A DNA stretch of 64,000 nt, taken from positions 124,001-188,000 of the forward strand of contig NZ_AYMJ01000030.1 of assembly GCF_000633255.1 (NCBI RefSeq), written 5' to 3'. The translations under genes and the position numbers were made by a program. A model generated the notes under the pieces. It ran no database searches. It was not told the origin of the DNA and worked only from the letters and a program-made list of their open reading frames with translations. Origin of the DNA: Pseudomonas sp. H1h (GTDB lineage Bacteria > Pseudomonadota > Gammaproteobacteria > Pseudomonadales > Pseudomonadaceae). Positions 61,518 through 64,000 of this stretch are shown here, piece after piece. The first letter of the stretch is position 1, and each line of letters opens with the position of its first letter.

Positions 61518-61973
61518 TTATTTAGTGCCGGTATGGCCGAAACCGCCGGTACCGCGTTCGGTTTCAACGAACTCTTCGACCATTTCGAAATGCGCCTGCA
61601 CCACCGGCACCAGCACCAATTGCGCCAGGCGTTCGCCGACGGTCATGGTGAAGTCGGTCTGACCACGGTTCCAGCAGGACACCATCAGCGGGCCTTGATA
61701 ATCGGAGTCGATCAGGCCCACGAGGTTGCCCAGCACGATGCCGTGCTTATGGCCCATGCCCGAGCGCGGCAGGATCAGCGCGGCGAGATTCGGGTCGCCG
61801 ATGTACACCGACAGTCCGGTCGGGATCAGCACGGTTTCACCCGGCTTGATGACGATGTCCTGTTCCAGCATGGCGCGCAGGTCGAGGCCGGCGGAGCCTG
61901 GCGTTGCGTATTGCGGCAGCGGGAATTCGGTACCGATGCGTGGGTCGAGGATCTTGGCTTGCAAAGCGTGCAT
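61518..61973 (-). CDS. dut: dUTP diphosphatase
   Basis: 151 residues. All five dUTPase motifs: ATPGSAGLDLRA, LPRSGMGHKHGI, GNLVGLIDSDYQGPLMV, GERLAQLVLVPV, and the C-terminal ERGTGGFGHTG arm. It converts dUTP to dUMP. It starts five bases after the coaBC stop, the usual order. Confidence 0.97.
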   Translation of the reverse strand: MHALQAKILDPRIGTEFPLPQYATPGSAGLDLRAMLEQDIVIKPGETVLIPTGLSVYIGDPNLAALILPRSGMGHKHGIVLGNLVGLIDSDYQGPLMVSCWNRGQTDFTMTVGERLAQLVLVPVVQAHFEMVEEFVETERGTGGFGHTGTK

Positions 61974-61978
61974 GTAAA

Positions 61979-63187
61979 TTAAACCTGGTTCAGACGTTCG
62001 GCGATAAAAGTGACCAGTTGGCGAGCGATCTTGCTCTTGCTGGTCTGGGCGAAAACCGTGGCGTGCAGCTCACGGTCAATCACGCTGCAGGCGTTTTCTT
62101 CGCTGTTGAAACCGATGCTCGGGTTGGCGACGTCGTTGGCGACGATCAAATCGAGATTCTTGTCTTTCAGCTTGCGTGCAGCGTAGTCGAGCAGGTGTTC
62201 GGTCTCGGCAGCGAAGCCGACACTGAACGGACGGTCGGGGCGGGTTGCGATGGTGGCCAGGATGTCCGGGTTGCGCACCATTTGCAGGACGAAGCCGTCG
62301 CCGCTTGTAGGGTCTTTCTTGAGTTTTTGCGGGGCAACGACTTCCGGACGGTAGTCCGCCACCGCTGCCGAGGCGATGAACACGTCACACGGGATGGCCG
62401 ATTCGCACGCCGCGAGCATGTCGCGGGCGCTGACCACGTCGATGCGCGTAACGCGATCCGGAGTCGGCAGGTGCACCGGGCCGCTGATCAGCGTCACGCG
62501 GGCACCGGCTTCCACGGCGGCTTCGGCCAGGGCAAAGCCCATTTTGCCGGAGCTGTGGTTGGTGATGTAGCGCACCGGGTCGATGTTTTCCTGGGTCGGG
62601 CCGGCAGTGATCACCACGTGCTTGCCGGTCAGCGCCTGACGCTGGAAGCAATCCGCCGCGCATTGAGCCAGGTCGGTGGCCTCCATCATCCGGCCCATGC
62701 CGACGTCGCCGCAGGCCTGGCTGCCGGAGGCCGGGCCGAAGGTCTTCAGGCCACGGCTTTCCAGGAGTTGCAGGTTGGCCTGGGTCGCCGGGTCGCGCCA
62801 CATCGCCTGGTTCATCGCCGGAGCGACGGCCACTACAGCGTCGGTGGCCAGCACCAGGGTGGTCAGCAAATCGTTGGCGATGCCTTGGGCCAGGCGGGCG
62901 ATCAGGTCGGCAGTGGCCGGGGCAATCAGCACCAGATCGGCCCATTTGGCCAGCTCGATGTGGCCCATCGCCGCTTCGGCGGCCGGGTCGAGCAAATCCA
63001 GGTGAACCGGGTGCCCGGAGAGGGCCTGCATGGTCAGCGGGGTGATGAACTCGGCGCCGCCATGGGTCATGACCACGCGCACTTCGGCGCCCTGGTCGAT
63101 CAGGCGACGAACCAGATCGGCGCTCTTGTAGGCCGCGATGCCGCCGCCGACGCCCAGAACGATGCGTTTCCGATACAGCCGCTGCAT
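61979..63187 (-). CDS. coaBC: Bifunctional phosphopantothenoylcysteine decarboxylase/synthetase CoaBC
   Basis: 402 residues from the ATG at 63187; a start at 63256 would add an unlikely tail. CoaC part: VLGVGGGIAAYKSADLVRRL, PAMNQAMW and SQACGDVGMGRM with the active Cys. CoaB part (from about 185): VVITAGPTQENIDPVRYITN, NHSSGKMGFALA, and VADYRPEVVAPQKLKK. It makes 4'-phosphopantetheine for coenzyme A. It is divergent from radC. Confidence 0.96.
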   Translation of the reverse strand: MQRLYRKRIVLGVGGGIAAYKSADLVRRLIDQGAEVRVVMTHGGAEFITPLTMQALSGHPVHLDLLDPAAEAAMGHIELAKWADLVLIAPATADLIARLAQGIANDLLTTLVLATDAVVAVAPAMNQAMWRDPATQANLQLLESRGLKTFGPASGSQACGDVGMGRMMEATDLAQCAADCFQRQALTGKHVVITAGPTQENIDPVRYITNHSSGKMGFALAEAAVEAGARVTLISGPVHLPTPDRVTRIDVVSARDMLAACESAIPCDVFIASAAVADYRPEVVAPQKLKKDPTSGDGFVLQMVRNPDILATIATRPDRPFSVGFAAETEHLLDYAARKLKDKNLDLIVANDVANPSIGFNSEENACSVIDRELHATVFAQTSKSKIARQLVTFIAERLNQV

Positions 63188-63322
63188 AGGTCTGCCTTTC
63201 ATTTCGTGGGTGACATACGTGGCGAAACCCCCTCCCCAGGGTGAATTCGCCCGCAAAAAAGATGGGCTACGATATCACAGCGACCGCTACGGAACAGCGG
63301 CGCTCACAGACAAGGAACGTGT

Positions 63323-63997
63323 ATGAGTATTCGCGATTGGCCTGCGGCGGAACGGCCGCGGGAAAGGTTACTTGAACAGGGTTCTGCGAGCCTCTCGGAC
63401 GCCGAGTTACTGGCGATTTTTTTGCGCACGGGAGTTGTTGGAAAAAGCGCAGTGGACTTGGCGCGACACTTGTTGAATCAGTTCGGCAGCCTGCGTTTGT
63501 TGCTTGAGGCCGATCAGGAAGCATTCAGCAAACAGTTAGGTTTGGGGCCCGCAAAGTTTGCACAGTTGCAGGCTGCTCAAGAAATGAACCGGCGGTATCT
63601 GGCTGAGCGCTCACGCAGAGAGCCGGCGCTGGAGAATCCGCAGGCGGTTCGGGATTACCTGAAATCGATGCTACGCCACGAGCCGCACGAGGTGTTTGGT
63701 TGCCTGTTTCTGGACTCCAAGCATCAAGTATTGACGTTCGAGGCACTGTTTCGTGGCTCGATCGACAACACCAGTGTGCATCCACGTGAAGTGGTGAAGC
63801 GTGCCTTGGCGAACAATGCCGCGGCCGTGATCCTCTGCCACAACCATCCGTCGGGCAATACCGATCCCAGTCAGGCGGACAGGCAACTGACCAAGCGTTT
63901 GCAGAAGGCGCTGGAGCTGATTGATGTGCGGGTGCTCGATCACTTCATCGTTGGCGATGGCGAGCCGTTGTCGATGGCGGAGTGTGGCTGGATGTAG
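63323..63997 (+). CDS. radC: RadC-family JAMM-domain protein (complete, ends at window edge)
   Basis: 224 residues, complete with TAG at 63995-63997. Residues 1-80 hold a helix-hairpin-helix-like region (LSDAELLAIFLRTGV, FSKQLGLGPAKFAQLQAA). The C-terminal JAMM/MPN+ motif is CHNHPSGNTDPSQAD with metal His, His and Asp. Despite the name, a role in DNA repair is not established. It is divergent from coaBC as in other pseudomonads. Confidence 0.95.
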   Translation: MSIRDWPAAERPRERLLEQGSASLSDAELLAIFLRTGVVGKSAVDLARHLLNQFGSLRLLLEADQEAFSKQLGLGPAKFAQLQAAQEMNRRYLAERSRREPALENPQAVRDYLKSMLRHEPHEVFGCLFLDSKHQVLTFEALFRGSIDNTSVHPREVVKRALANNAAAVILCHNHPSGNTDPSQADRQLTKRLQKALELIDVRVLDHFIVGDGEPLSMAECGWM

Positions 63998-64000
63998 CTT

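Overview
The window is a stretch of a high-GC gammaproteobacterial chromosome, almost certainly from the Pseudomonas fluorescens lineage. The evidence is the set of Pseudomonas-type gene neighbourhoods (oxyR-recG, exbB-exbD-tonB, spoT-rpoZ-gmk, rph next to crc next to pyrE, argB-algC-dut-coaBC-radC), the pseudomonad-specific regulator Crc, and several copies of the paired REP elements typical of fluorescent pseudomonads. No rRNA, tRNA, CRISPR array, integrase or insertion sequence was seen.

Positions 1-33.7 kb hold a type VI secretion system (T6SS). The main cluster (5.6-28.3 kb, + strand) follows the gene order of the Pseudomonas HSI-II (H2-T6SS) locus: tssA-tssB-tssC-tssE, then tssF-tssG-clpV-sigma54 activator (sfa2-like)-small lipoprotein (orfX-like)-FHA protein-tssJ-tssK-tssL-tssM-PP2C phosphatase (stp1-like)-Ser/Thr kinase (stk1-like). 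No hcp gene is present; in P. aeruginosa the H2-T6SS hcp genes are also unlinked. Three effector modules decorate the locus. On the left, a divergent module carries a vgrG interrupted by an in-frame TAA, a DUF4123 adaptor, a probable lipoprotein immunity gene and a class-3 lipase that runs off the edge. Between tssE and tssF there is an inserted PAAR protein, a papain-like (permuted NlpC/P60-type) effector, candidate immunity genes and the remnant of a duplicated immunity gene. On the right, an intact vgrG is followed by a 902-aa effector with M23-like and GH19-like domains and by two exported proteins, one with a lysozyme-inhibitor (LprI) domain. The inserted cargo regions are visibly richer in A+T than the secretion genes.

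Positions 35.3-40.8 kb carry less ordinary genes: a membrane-anchored TIGR01777-type epimerase, a fusion of a Ser-less alpha/beta-hydrolase domain with a PEP-synthase/rifampicin-phosphotransferase-like module, two small exported proteins and an SCP2-like protein.

Positions 40.9-64 kb are conserved housekeeping. They comprise an HDOD protein, RecG, OxyR, the TonB energy system with a Fur-box-like site, an SDR epimerase, a lipoprotein, RidA, SpoT, RpoZ, Gmk, YicC, RNase PH, a DUF4870 membrane protein, Crc, PyrE, a three-gene unknown operon, ArgB, AlgC, Dut, CoaBC and RadC. REP doublets and hairpin terminators separate the transcription units.
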